In this document: positions 17,295 to 25,817 of the stretch, piece after piece | Numbering within the stretch: the stretch's first letter is position 1 | How the letters are laid out: every line of letters starts with the position of its first letter | Assembly: GCA_029781825.1 (NCBI GenBank) | Contig: JAKOVY010000110.1 | Coordinates: forward strand, 1-64,000 | Direction of reading: 5' to 3' | Length of the DNA: 64,000 nucleotides | Source of the DNA: Bacillota bacterium | Lineage (GTDB): Bacteria > Bacillota > Syntrophomonadia > Syntrophomonadales > DTU052 | Translations under genes and position numbers: made by a program | Notes under the pieces: generated by a model | The model's input: the letters and a program-made list of their open reading frames with translations, nothing else | Told to the model about the DNA's origin: nothing | The model's database searches: none

Positions 17295-19932
17295 GAAGTA
17301 TGTCTTCCTGTTTGATGAGGGCGGCGGTTTGAGCAAGGAACTGCTAGGAGGAAAAGGAGCAAATCTGGCGGAGATGACCAGGATCGGTCTGCCGGTTCCC
17401 CCTGGATTTACTATCAGTACCGAGGCCTGCAATGAGTATTATCGCAGCGGCAACCAACTGCCCGCCGGATTGATGGATGAGGTCCAGGCGGCACTGAAGA
17501 AGATAGAGGAAAAAACCGGAAAGAAGTTCGGCGACCGCGATAACCCGCTGCTGGTTTCAGTGAGATCCGGTGCCGCTATTTCCATGCCGGGGATGATGGA
17601 TACCATTCTTAACCTGGGATTGAACGACGAAGCGGTTGAAGGTTTGGCCAATCTGACCGGTGACAAACGGTTTGCCCGGGACTGTTACCGCCGGTTCATC
17701 CAGATGTTCAGCAATGTGGTCCTGGATGTCGAACATGGATCGTTTGATGCGGTAATGGAGCGCTACAAGAAGCGGCTGAACCTCCAATTTGACTATGAGA
17801 TCCCTGAGGACAAACTGCTGGATATAATCAATGAGTTTAAGGAGATTGTGACCCGTGCCACCGGTCGTGAGTTCCCGCAGGATGTGCAGGAACAGCTGGA
17901 GATGGCAATAATTGCAGTATTCAAGAGCTGGAACACCCCGAGAGCCAAAGTATACCGCAAAGCCAACAAGATCTCCGATGATCTGGGCACAGCGGTCAAC
18001 GTCCAGTCCATGGCCTTCGGCAACATGGGTGCCGATTCCGGTACCGGTGTGGCCTTTACCCGCAACCCGTCGACCGGTGAGCGCGAGCTTTACGGGGAGT
18101 TTTTGGTAAACGCCCAGGGAGAAGATGTTGTGGCCGGTATTCGCACTCCGTTCCCCATCGCCAAGCTTAAAGAGGAACTGCCCGAGATATATGAACAATT
18201 TGTACAGATCTGCCAAACCCTGGAGCAGCACTACCGGGATATGCAGGATGTCGAGTTTACGGTCGAAAAGGGCAAACTCTACATGTTGCAGACCCGGACC
18301 GGCAAGCGTACTGCTCGGGCTGCGGTCAAGATTGCCTATGATATGGTTAACGAAGGCCTTATTACCAAAAAAGAGGCTTTGTTGAGGGTCGATCCGGAGC
18401 AACTGAATCAACTGCTTCACCGCCAGATTGACCCCAACGCCGATCTTAAGGTTATTGCCCGCGGGCTGCCGGCTTCTCCGGGTGCAGCCTCCGGCAAGGT
18501 GGTTTTTGACGCGGACGAGGCGGAAAGAGCCGGTAACGAAGGGGAAAAAGTGGTTTTGGTTCGCAATGAAACTACCCCGGACGACATCCACGGCATTATC
18601 AAAGCCGAGGGGGTACTGACTGCCCGCGGCGGAATGACCAGCCATGCAGCCGTGGTAGCCCGGGGAATGGGCAAACCTTGCGTTTGCGGGTGTGAAGCTT
18701 TGATAATCAACGCCGAAGCCGGAGAGGTTACGGTAAACGGGAAGACAATAAGAAAGGGAGATATCATCTCCATTGACGGTTCTACCGGAAATGTGTTCTT
18801 GGGCGAGGTCCCCATGATTGATCCGGCCTTCAGTGTTGAGTTTGAGACCCTGTTGCAGTGGGCTGACGAGTTTAAGCGGCTGTCGGTTCGCGCCAATGCC
18901 GACAACCCCGAAGACGCACGGAAGGCTCGAGAATTCGGGGCCGAGGGCATAGGACTGTGCCGCACCGAGCACATGTTTATGGCCCAGGACCGCCTGCCGA
19001 TAGTTCAAGAAATGATCATGGCGGAATCCCTGGAAGAGCGAGAGAAGGCTTTGGCCAGACTGCTCCCGCTCCAGCGGGGAGACTTCTATGAGATCTTTAA
19101 GGTGATGGAGTCTCTGCCGGTTACGGTCAGGCTTCTCGATCCGCCTCTTCACGAGTTCCTTCCCAATGATAGGGAGTTGATGCTGGAAATTGCCCATCTG
19201 CGTTTCCATGGCGGAGATGCCAAGTTAATTGAGGAGAAGGAGCTTCTGCTGAAAAAAGTTACCAGCCTGCATGAAGCCAACCCCATGCTGGGACATCGCG
19301 GCACCCGGTTGGGAGTAACCTATCCCGAGATATACCGTATGCAGGCTCGGGCTATTTTCGAAGCCACAGCACAGCTGAAAAAAGAAGGAGTCAACGTGCT
19401 CCCCGAAGTCGAGATCCCGTTGGTCATGGACATAAACGAACTGGCATCCATGAAGCAGGAAGTCCTTGATGTCTATCAGGAGGTTGCCAAGGAAACCGGG
19501 ATCGAATTTGAATTTAAGGTTGGCACCATGATAGAGCTGCCGAGAGCATGTCTGGTGGCTGATGAGATTGCTGAAGAGGCTGAATTCTTCTCCTTCGGCA
19601 CCAACGACCTCACCCAGACTACCCTGGGATTCAGCCGGGATGACGCGGAAGGAAAGTTTATCCCCATATATCTTGAGAAGAAGATAATGAAGGATAATCC
19701 CTTCGCCGTGCTCGATCGCAAGGGAGTAGGTTCCCTGATGAGAATGGCGGTTGAAAAGGGTCGCCAGACCAGGCCTGACCTCCTAATCGGCATCTGCGGG
19801 GAACACGGTGGAGAGCCGAGCTCCATTGAGTTCTGCCACCTGTTGAATCTGGAGTATGTAAGCTGCTCGCCCTACAGGATTCCCGTGGCGCGGTTGGCAG
19901 CTGCCCAGGCGGCTATTATCAATGACAAATAG
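17287..19932 (+). CDS. ppdK: Pyruvate, phosphate dikinase
   Basis: An 881-residue enzyme, standard for bacterial PPDK. It interconverts pyruvate, ATP and phosphate with PEP, AMP and pyrophosphate. The ATP-grasp domain is N-terminal (LLGGKGANLAEM, SVRSGAAISMPGMMDTILN). The phosphohistidine loop reads GGMTSHAAVVARGMGKPCV with the regulatory Thr two residues before His. The C-terminal TIM barrel ends with FGTNDLTQTTLGFSRDD and GICGEHGG. In an anaerobe it can work in either direction, and the two upstream regulators suggest tight control. A terminator lies at 20005-20046. Confidence 0.98.
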   Translation: MSKKYVFLFDEGGGLSKELLGGKGANLAEMTRIGLPVPPGFTISTEACNEYYRSGNQLPAGLMDEVQAALKKIEEKTGKKFGDRDNPLLVSVRSGAAISMPGMMDTILNLGLNDEAVEGLANLTGDKRFARDCYRRFIQMFSNVVLDVEHGSFDAVMERYKKRLNLQFDYEIPEDKLLDIINEFKEIVTRATGREFPQDVQEQLEMAIIAVFKSWNTPRAKVYRKANKISDDLGTAVNVQSMAFGNMGADSGTGVAFTRNPSTGERELYGEFLVNAQGEDVVAGIRTPFPIAKLKEELPEIYEQFVQICQTLEQHYRDMQDVEFTVEKGKLYMLQTRTGKRTARAAVKIAYDMVNEGLITKKEALLRVDPEQLNQLLHRQIDPNADLKVIARGLPASPGAASGKVVFDADEAERAGNEGEKVVLVRNETTPDDIHGIIKAEGVLTARGGMTSHAAVVARGMGKPCVCGCEALIINAEAGEVTVNGKTIRKGDIISIDGSTGNVFLGEVPMIDPAFSVEFETLLQWADEFKRLSVRANADNPEDARKAREFGAEGIGLCRTEHMFMAQDRLPIVQEMIMAESLEEREKALARLLPLQRGDFYEIFKVMESLPVTVRLLDPPLHEFLPNDRELMLEIAHLRFHGGDAKLIEEKELLLKKVTSLHEANPMLGHRGTRLGVTYPEIYRMQARAIFEATAQLKKEGVNVLPEVEIPLVMDINELASMKQEVLDVYQEVAKETGIEFEFKVGTMIELPRACLVADEIAEEAEFFSFGTNDLTQTTLGFSRDDAEGKFIPIYLEKKIMKDNPFAVLDRKGVGSLMRMAVEKGRQTRPDLLIGICGEHGGEPSSIEFCHLLNLEYVSCSPYRIPVARLAAAQAAIINDK

Positions 19933-20004
19933 ACGAAGCAGACCATAAGAATACGGATACAACTTTCAATCCGGGATTCTTGGAATATGCAAGTGAAATG
20001 GAAC

Positions 20005-20046
20005 AAGGGTACTGTCGCCCATTTATTGGGGTCGGTACCCTTTTTA
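20005..20046 (+). terminator. Rho-independent terminator after ppdK
   Basis: AAGGGTAC (20005-20012) pairs with GTACCC plus following T (20035-20042), and an inner CGCCC/GGGGTCG part adds to the stem. A run of five T follows. Confidence 0.75.
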
Positions 20047-20601
20047 ATTCACGGCGTACTCTTGCCAACCGGAGTATTCCCAATTGCGAAACATGATCTG
20101 AAGCCGTGCCTTTGCCCTTTATGCAACCAGCAGCCCGGCCAACAATACTTTTAATCCATATAAGAATTGCTGTTCAAAATCCAGGTTCATTTCACTAAAA
20201 CAGGGTGCTTATACAAAAGAGGGGTTTGAGGCATTGAAAAAAGAAACACCTTTCAACAAGTATGTTATCAAAAACGAAGGTATCAGCTTATTTGTTTATC
20301 TTCATAAATGATAACTGAGGGCTGATATCGTTTCCGGGTTCTCCTTATGAGGGTTTCCGCTGTTTCAATAAGCTGATGGTGTTTGCTGCGGGAGCGATTT
20401 TACGTCGCACTTAATAACATTTCTCAGCGCTTGACGGATGGGAATGGTTTGACTGTTTTCCTTAAATTGTTCGGGGAGACGGTTATATTATGAGCGTGAG
20501 CGCTGGTTAAGTTCTTATCGTTGCGGATGACGATTTATGGCTGCAGTGAGTAATGGCTTATAATGAGATAAGAGTTCAGATTGGACAAGGGAGGATCTCC
20601 G
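20047..20601. other. Gene-poor stretch upstream of the flavin-binding protein gene
   Basis: No supported gene lies in these 555 bases. A short frame of 25 codons (TTG 20234 to about TGA 20311) has no clear ribosome site. An 11-base perfect inverted repeat, ATCAGCTTATT at 20282-20292 and AATAAGCTGAT at 20367-20377, encloses 74 bases. A TATAAT at 20559-20564 could be the -10 for the next gene but lacks a good -35. The stretch is more A+T rich than its neighbours and may hold decayed sequence. Confidence 0.4.
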
Positions 20602-20994
20602 ATGAAAGAAGTATATGGTTTTCTAAAGAAATGCCAAACATATTTCCTTGCTACCGTTGACGGTGACCAGCCCCGGGTGCGTCCCTTCGGGACTATAGAC
20701 CTTTTTGAGGGCCGGCTCTATATTCAAACCGGCAAAGTCAAGGATGTCTCCAAGCAGATGCAGGCCAATCCCAAGATTGAGATCTGTGCTTTCGATGGCG
20801 GCCAATGGCTGCGGGTGTCGGCAACCGTGGTAAGGGATGACAGGATAGAAGCCAAACAGCACATGCTGGACGCTTATCCGGAATTGCAGGGAATGTATAA
20901 AGCGGATGACGATAATACGGAAGTCTTATATCTGAAAGATGCTACCGCTACGTTCTATTCATTTACAACTGAACCGCGGGTTATCAGGTTTTAA
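20602..20994 (+). CDS. Pyridoxamine 5-phosphate oxidase-like flavin-binding protein
   Basis: A 130-residue split-barrel protein. The segments CQTYFLATVDGDQPRVRPFG and IYIQTGKVKDVSKQMQANPKIEIC are typical of small PNPOx-like proteins that bind FMN, F420 or heme; the substrate is unknown. I choose ATG 20602, behind GGGAGGATCTCC, over the TTG at 20581. It stands alone between the ppdK terminator and a repeat cluster, whose first copy overlaps the stop codon. Confidence 0.85.
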   Translation: MKEVYGFLKKCQTYFLATVDGDQPRVRPFGTIDLFEGRLYIQTGKVKDVSKQMQANPKIEICAFDGGQWLRVSATVVRDDRIEAKQHMLDAYPELQGMYKADDDNTEVLYLKDATATFYSFTTEPRVIRF

Positions 20995-21145
20995 GGTGTT
21001 ATATATTGCAGCCGCAGTGATACAGACGTTATCCCTATCCATTGCCCGCACGTTTTAAGGTATTGCATATTGCAGCAGTAGCTCCTAAAGGGCAGGGTTT
21101 CGATGCCGAGTGCATGGTTTAAGGTGTTGTATATTGCAGCCGCAG
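20989..21145 (+). repeat. Three spaced 29-bp repeats (CRISPR-like spacing)
   Basis: Copies lie at 20989-21017, 21053-21081 and 21117-21145. All share the core TTTAAGGT then TATTGCAGC. The period is exactly 64 bases, leaving two unrelated 35-base spacers. Copies 1 and 3 differ at two to three positions, and copy 2 is more divergent. Copy 1 overlaps the stop codon of the preceding gene. Spacing resembles a minimal CRISPR, but the repeats are degenerate and no cas gene is present. Confidence 0.75.
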
Positions 21146-21359
21146 AGGCTTCTCCGGCCCCTGCGGTTCGTTTTCCAATCAAGCCCATCTTATCCTTATA
21201 TTAAGTTAGTCCGACCATTTTTTTAGCCCCCCTTCTTAATGATTCCTCCTCAAGGCTGTTCTTCCATAAGAACCTCCTCAGCGGGAAGACCGGGTTTGTG
21301 GGAAGAGACGGACCAAGGTTAAGATAGGTACAAGTCATTTCGAAGGGAGGGGAAGGTAG
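21146..21359. other. Leader region of the LysM protein gene
   Basis: These 214 bases hold no gene. They end in GAAGGGAGGGGAAGG, the ribosome site of the next gene. I could not assign a clear promoter. Confidence 0.4.
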
Positions 21360-22316
21360 TTGAACAAAAGCCGCATGAAGCGCAGGCTGACATCAATTCT
21401 CATGGGAATTTTCCTGATTACAGCCGTATTGCTGCCGGTGACCAGTTGTTATGCCGCATATGGGGACAGGCTGTTGTACATCGGAACCGTGGGAGATGAT
21501 GTCCGCGAGCTCCAAAGGGACTTGACAGCGATTGGCTTTAATACATACGGCGTTGATGGGATTTTTGGTCCCAAGACCCACAATGCTGTAACCGCTTTTC
21601 AGAAAGCCAATGGCCTTAAAGTTGATGGGATTGCCGGTCCCAACACCAAAGCCAAACTTACGGAATCGATATCGAAAAAGGGGATTACCCACACGGTAGT
21701 AAAGGGAGATACTCTCTGGTTGCTGGCCAACCGCTATGGCACTACTGTGGCTGTCATTAAACAGGCCAATGGCCTTACGTCGGATATTATTTATGTAGGA
21801 CAGAAGCTGACCATACCGGGAAGCGGCCAGCCAACGGCACCCCCCGGAAACAGCAAACCACCGACTACTCCAAACAATCCGCCCAGCCGTGGTGACCGGT
21901 ACGGAGAACTGATTGACTGGTCCCAGGTCAAGAACATCTTTAAAGTGGGCATGATTGCGACCGTCACTGACCTTGACACCGGAACCACTTGGCAGGTCAA
22001 GCGCATGGGCGGCAGCAACCACGCGGATTGCGAACCGCTGACGGCGGCAGACTCCGCCAAGATGAAAGCAACCTGGGGCGGCCAATGGAGCTGGGCACGC
22101 CGGGCCATAATTGTTTCGGTGGCGGGGAAAAAGATTGCCGCCTCGCAGCACGCGATGCCGCATGGATCAAAAACGATCAGCGACAACAATTATCCGGGTC
22201 ATTTTTGTATTCACTTTCTCAACAGCATGACCCATGGTGGAAACCAGTGGGCACCATCACCGGCTCATGTTGACAGCGCCCACCAGGCAGCCGTCAGAAG
22301 AGCCGCCGGATTGTAA
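21360..22316 (+). CDS. Secreted peptidoglycan-binding LysM protein
   Basis: A 318-residue exported protein. A signal peptide (about residues 1-32, cleavage after SCYA) is followed by a PG_binding_1 domain (about 45-100, DDVRELQRDLTAIGF and DGIFGPKTHNAVTAFQ), one LysM domain (about 110-157, HTVVKGDTLWLLANRYGT) and a Pro/Thr linker. The C-terminal domain (about 180-318) contains GHFCIHFLNSMTHGG and conserved His and Cys; I know this domain only as a recurring partner of LysM in Clostridia, with unknown activity. A cell-wall role is likely. Start is TTG after GGGAGGGGAAGG. A shared terminator follows at 22398. Confidence 0.88.
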   Translation: MNKSRMKRRLTSILMGIFLITAVLLPVTSCYAAYGDRLLYIGTVGDDVRELQRDLTAIGFNTYGVDGIFGPKTHNAVTAFQKANGLKVDGIAGPNTKAKLTESISKKGITHTVVKGDTLWLLANRYGTTVAVIKQANGLTSDIIYVGQKLTIPGSGQPTAPPGNSKPPTTPNNPPSRGDRYGELIDWSQVKNIFKVGMIATVTDLDTGTTWQVKRMGGSNHADCEPLTAADSAKMKATWGGQWSWARRAIIVSVAGKKIAASQHAMPHGSKTISDNNYPGHFCIHFLNSMTHGGNQWAPSPAHVDSAHQAAVRRAAGL

Positions 22317-22397
22317 CCCCGGTCATTGCTGATCATCATGTGAGTGATTATCGACGACTTCAATACTGTTGTAATTCCAACGTGACCTCAATACGGA

Positions 22398-22435
22398 AGC
22401 AGGCCGCGGGGTAAAACCCGCGGCCTGCTTTTTTA
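22398..22435. terminator. Bidirectional terminator between convergent genes
   Basis: AGCAGGCCGCGGG (22398-22410) pairs perfectly with 22417-22429 around a short loop, and six T follow on the plus strand. It lies between the convergent LysM gene and DUF342 gene and could serve the plus-strand gene and possibly both. Confidence 0.9.
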
Positions 22436-22466
22436 AATCCTATAGGTGTACTTTAAAGAAACGAGG

Positions 22467-23975
22467 TTATGATTCCCTCTCGTCGCCGATAAACATTACC
22501 TTATTTCGAAGGTGGTTGTAAAAGGCGGTGGCATTACTCACCGAGTGTTCCAGCAAATACTCTTCGTACCTGGTATGGAATTCCACGCCTACATTGGCCA
22601 GAAGCCCCGTGATACCCAGACCCCGCCCCCCGGTCTTGTTAATCAGGTTTTGCCGCTCCTGGCGCAAGTGGTGGAGGCTGTTAACCTGCTTTGCATACTT
22701 GGACAGCTGTTCTCGCAGCTCCTGCCGGGATTCCTCCCTTCCGGTCAGGCTTTTAAACTGCGAAGTGAATGTCTTTATCTCCCGTTCCAGGGTTTTAATA
22801 GCCTGGTTAATCTGTTTCATCCTGGCGGGAGCAGCGAGGCCGTCGGCAGCCGTTTCCTCATGGCTCTGTGTTTTGTCGGGTTCGGCGGATTTTTTCTGCC
22901 GGCTTGCGGGCCTATACTCCTTGAGGGTTTTGAAATAAACTGCTCTACCCACCGACAAGGAAGAATTAAAAATATAATCGTCAATTACCAGGTTTCGCCC
23001 GGCAACTACGTTGGATTCTTCTATGAACGGCGCTTCTACATTGCCGCCTGCTTTCACCTGGGACTGCCCGGCAATGCCGCCTTTAACAAATACCGAGCCG
23101 TTATTTGAGATTACGGTACCCCCTTCCAGGGTGCCGCGGATTTCCACATCATCCTGGGCCTGAATGTGTGTACCGGAACCAACATTGCCCAGAACCAGAA
23201 CCTTCCCCTTAGCTGATACGGCTCCCATCTGCAGGTCGCCTTCAATGGTGTTGAGTTCGGTTATATGCAAGACCGAGTCTTCCCAGGTTAATGCTCCATC
23301 CCTGCCGGCCAGGGCGGTATTACCTTGAATAGTAACCGAATCACCCACCTTGAATTCCATGTTTCTTCCCGGCAGGGGATGTACGATCTCGCCCAGTACG
23401 TTGCAACCGAAAACCCCCAGGGTGGAGGGTGTTCTCTGTGCCAATAAATCACCTTCACGTACCCGAATAATGTGTCCTGGTTCATAGGCAAAGCCGTCTT
23501 CAACCGGTACCGGATCGAGTTCGGGCTTCTTGTATAAATAGGTGATGCTTGCATCCTGGCCCGGTTCAGGTGGATTACCGGTGGCGATTACCTCGCGAAA
23601 GGCTGGTCGCTTCAAGTTGATCAGGGTTTTTATTCTTTCCAGGTTGACCCCGTGAACAACCTGCTTTTCCTTAAGCTTCTGGAATACCTCATCCAGAGGC
23701 ACCTTTTCTCCGGGTCGGATGTTAAGGGTGAGCAGTGCGGACATCTTACCCGGGGCTACAGTAATTATGATTTTTCCATCCGATTCCTCCGGCTTTGCTT
23801 GCAATAAGATCTCCTGCCCAACCTTGGCATTTACCACTTCCCGCATTATCTTGCTGACATCAACATCAAGGTTGTGCCGCTTAAGTTCCTGCGACAGGAG
23901 ATTAAGGTCAACTTTCCCGGTAACTTTAAGATAGTAACCATCGAAGGTTTCTATAATTCGGAAGTTAGCCGACAC
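22467..23975 (-). CDS. DUF342 (FapA) family protein
   Basis: A 502-residue cytoplasmic protein. The N-terminal half (about residues 1-160) leads into a right-handed beta-helix with repeated short strands (GDLQMGAVSAKGKVLVLGNV, GTHIQAQDDVEIRGTL, SVFVKGGIAGQSQVKAGGNV). A coiled coil follows near residues 380-450 (KQINQAIKTLEREIKTF and QLSKYAKQVNSLHHLRQERQ). DUF342 proteins are related to polymerising bactofilin-like scaffolds and are often linked to motility or envelope assembly; no such genes are near here. The gene is divergent from the flavoprotein gene, with a palindrome at its promoter. Confidence 0.88.
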   Translation of the reverse strand: MSANFRIIETFDGYYLKVTGKVDLNLLSQELKRHNLDVDVSKIMREVVNAKVGQEILLQAKPEESDGKIIITVAPGKMSALLTLNIRPGEKVPLDEVFQKLKEKQVVHGVNLERIKTLINLKRPAFREVIATGNPPEPGQDASITYLYKKPELDPVPVEDGFAYEPGHIIRVREGDLLAQRTPSTLGVFGCNVLGEIVHPLPGRNMEFKVGDSVTIQGNTALAGRDGALTWEDSVLHITELNTIEGDLQMGAVSAKGKVLVLGNVGSGTHIQAQDDVEIRGTLEGGTVISNNGSVFVKGGIAGQSQVKAGGNVEAPFIEESNVVAGRNLVIDDYIFNSSLSVGRAVYFKTLKEYRPASRQKKSAEPDKTQSHEETAADGLAAPARMKQINQAIKTLEREIKTFTSQFKSLTGREESRQELREQLSKYAKQVNSLHHLRQERQNLINKTGGRGLGITGLLANVGVEFHTRYEEYLLEHSVSNATAFYNHLRNKVMFIGDERES

Positions 23976-24013
23976 ATTAACTCTCCCTTTGCTAAAGTTT
24001 AAATATTTAAATA

Positions 24014-24048
24014 ATTATAACACATAAATTTATTCCATCTATGGAATA
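24014..24048. promoter_or_regulatory. Palindromic operator candidate in the divergent promoter region
   Basis: TATTCCAT at 24031-24038 and ATGGAATA at 24041-24048 form a perfect 8-base palindrome with a 2-base centre. On the minus strand a TATAAT (24019-24014) lies so that the palindrome covers the expected -35 of the DUF342 gene. The site sits between divergent genes, which is a common place for a regulator to bind. Confidence 0.5.
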
Positions 24049-24169
24049 TACTCAATATAAATTTGTCAACCGGGATTTGTTGGTTTCCAAATATGACGGG
24101 TTCATTTTAAAGAGGAACATACTGCGCAAGAAGCGTATATTTATTAAGGTACGCAATCGGAGGTGAGTT

Positions 24170-24799
24170 ATGAATCATATAACGGATTACCGCCCGCTGA
24201 TCATCGGCATAAACGGCAGTCCCAACAAGGAGGGTAATACCTCGGTATTAATGACCCAGGCCTTAAAGGTATGCACCGAGATGGGAGCCGAGGTGGAACT
24301 TATTCGATGCAGCGAGGCGTTGAAGGGATTAAGAACCCCCTTTTGTACTCATTGTCAATCACCATGCCAATCCAAGTGTGCAGAGGGCAAACCTCTGGAG
24401 AAAGCGTTGCAGAGCCTGGGAAGGGCTGATGGGATAATAATTGGGAGTCCGGTGTATTTCGGAACCGTTTCCGGGCAGCTCAAGGCCTTTTGGGATAAAA
24501 CTCGTTCTCTTAGGTCCGGCAAGCGGTTGCTGAATGTGGTGGGGGGAGCCATGGCAGTAGGCGGAAGCCCCTATGGTGGCCAGGAAACTGCTGTTCAGGC
24601 AATTCATCACATGATGCTGGTGCACGGCATGATTGTTGTAGGAGATGGATATTTCGAAGACGACTGTGGACACCTGGGAGCCATGGCCAATCGGCCTTCG
24701 TTGGAGGACGTGCACGCCCTGGAACGGGCAGGCATCCTGGCCAAGCGAGTGGTGCAAGTGGCCCGCGCTACCCGGGATATCAGGGTGGGCAGGTCATGA
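24170..24799 (+). CDS. Flavodoxin-fold NAD(P)H-dependent reductase with Cys motif
   Basis: A 209-residue protein of the NADPH-dependent FMN reductase/iron-sulfur flavoprotein superfamily. The FMN phosphate loop is IGINGSPNKEGNTSVLM and a second FMN loop reads IIIGSPVYFGTVSGQLKAFWD. Four cysteines in FCTHCQSPCQSKCAEG (about residues 63-78) could bind an Fe-S cluster, as in iron-sulfur flavoproteins. The electron partners are unknown. Start is ATG after GGAGG. The stop overlaps the dgt start by four bases. Confidence 0.88.
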   Translation: MNHITDYRPLIIGINGSPNKEGNTSVLMTQALKVCTEMGAEVELIRCSEALKGLRTPFCTHCQSPCQSKCAEGKPLEKALQSLGRADGIIIGSPVYFGTVSGQLKAFWDKTRSLRSGKRLLNVVGGAMAVGGSPYGGQETAVQAIHHMMLVHGMIVVGDGYFEDDCGHLGAMANRPSLEDVHALERAGILAKRVVQVARATRDIRVGRS

Positions 24800-25791
24800 A
24801 TATAAGACAGCAGTATCAACAGTTTGAGGACCAATTTTTGTCTCCCTATGCGGTAAGGAGTAAGGATACCAAAGGGCGCGTGAGGTACCTGCCTCCCTGT
24901 GAGGTTCGTACTGATTTCCAGCGGGATCGAGACCGCATTATACATTCCAAGGCCTTTCGCCGCCTCAAACATAAAACCCAGGTGTTTATCGCTCCCGAGG
25001 GCGATCATTACCGGACCAGGCTCACTCACACTCTGGAAGTTGCCCAGATAGCGCGTACCATTGCCAGAGCCCTCAGGTTAAACGAGGATTTGACGGAGGC
25101 TATTGCTTTGGGGCATGACCTGGGACATACACCATTTGGACATGCCGGAGAAAAAGCTCTTAACCGTCTGCTGCCGGGAGGATTTCGTCATTACGAACAG
25201 AGCCTCCGGGTAGTAGATGTTTTGGAAGGTGATCAGGGCTTAAACCTTACTTATGAGGTAAGGGACGGCATACTCAAACATACCGGTGACGCCGAACCGG
25301 AAACCCTTGAGGGAATGGTGGTAAAGATCTCCGATCGCATAGCCTATATAAACCACGACATTGATGATGCCCTGCGAGCCGGCAAGATCAGGCTTGAAGA
25401 ACTGCCGCATGATTGCTTGGAAATCCTGGGGCGCAAGCATAGCGAACGGATCAATACCATGGTTCAGGATACAATCATGAACAGCATGGGAAAACCGAGG
25501 GTTGCCATGAGCAGCGAAGTGGGGAAAGCCACTCAAAAGCTCAGGGATTTCCTTTTTAATGTGGTTTATTTGGGTATTGAAGCCCAACAGGAGGAAAAGA
25601 AAGCCTGTTTTATCATTGAAAAGATATTTCATTTGATTTTGGAGAGACCGGAGCTTGTCAGCAAAGAGCATGGCAAGAGTATTATGGGGGAGAGGGAGGC
25701 GGCAGACTTTGTAGCCGGCATGACCGATCGTTACGCCATAAGGTTCTTCTCCAGTCACTTTCTGCCGATGTCGGTAGCCGATCTGGGTTGA
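24796..25791 (+). CDS. dgt: Deoxyguanosinetriphosphate triphosphohydrolase-like protein
   Basis: A 331-residue HD-domain protein. Metal-binding residues are in RTRLTHTLEVAQIARTIAR and IALGHDLGHTPFGHAGE; the signature FQRDRDRIIHSKAFRRLKHKTQVF is typical of the dGTPase-like family. These enzymes remove triphosphate from dNTPs. In Clostridia a short Dgt homologue is regularly found just before dnaG, as here. Start is ATG 24796, overlapping the flavoprotein stop. Confidence 0.93.
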   Translation: MNIRQQYQQFEDQFLSPYAVRSKDTKGRVRYLPPCEVRTDFQRDRDRIIHSKAFRRLKHKTQVFIAPEGDHYRTRLTHTLEVAQIARTIARALRLNEDLTEAIALGHDLGHTPFGHAGEKALNRLLPGGFRHYEQSLRVVDVLEGDQGLNLTYEVRDGILKHTGDAEPETLEGMVVKISDRIAYINHDIDDALRAGKIRLEELPHDCLEILGRKHSERINTMVQDTIMNSMGKPRVAMSSEVGKATQKLRDFLFNVVYLGIEAQQEEKKACFIIEKIFHLILERPELVSKEHGKSIMGEREAADFVAGMTDRYAIRFFSSHFLPMSVADLG

Positions 25792-25817
25792 GGGGACCAG
25801 AGGAAGGGGTGAAAAGG

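Noticed and set aside
17557..19209. 550-residue minus-strand open frame inside ppdK
   Set aside because: It is an antisense shadow of a highly conserved enzyme gene in a G+C-rich codon context, with no motif of its own.
20989..21145. Calling this a functional CRISPR array
   Set aside because: There are only three copies, they are not identical, and no cas genes lie in the window; it is kept as a repeat with CRISPR-like spacing.
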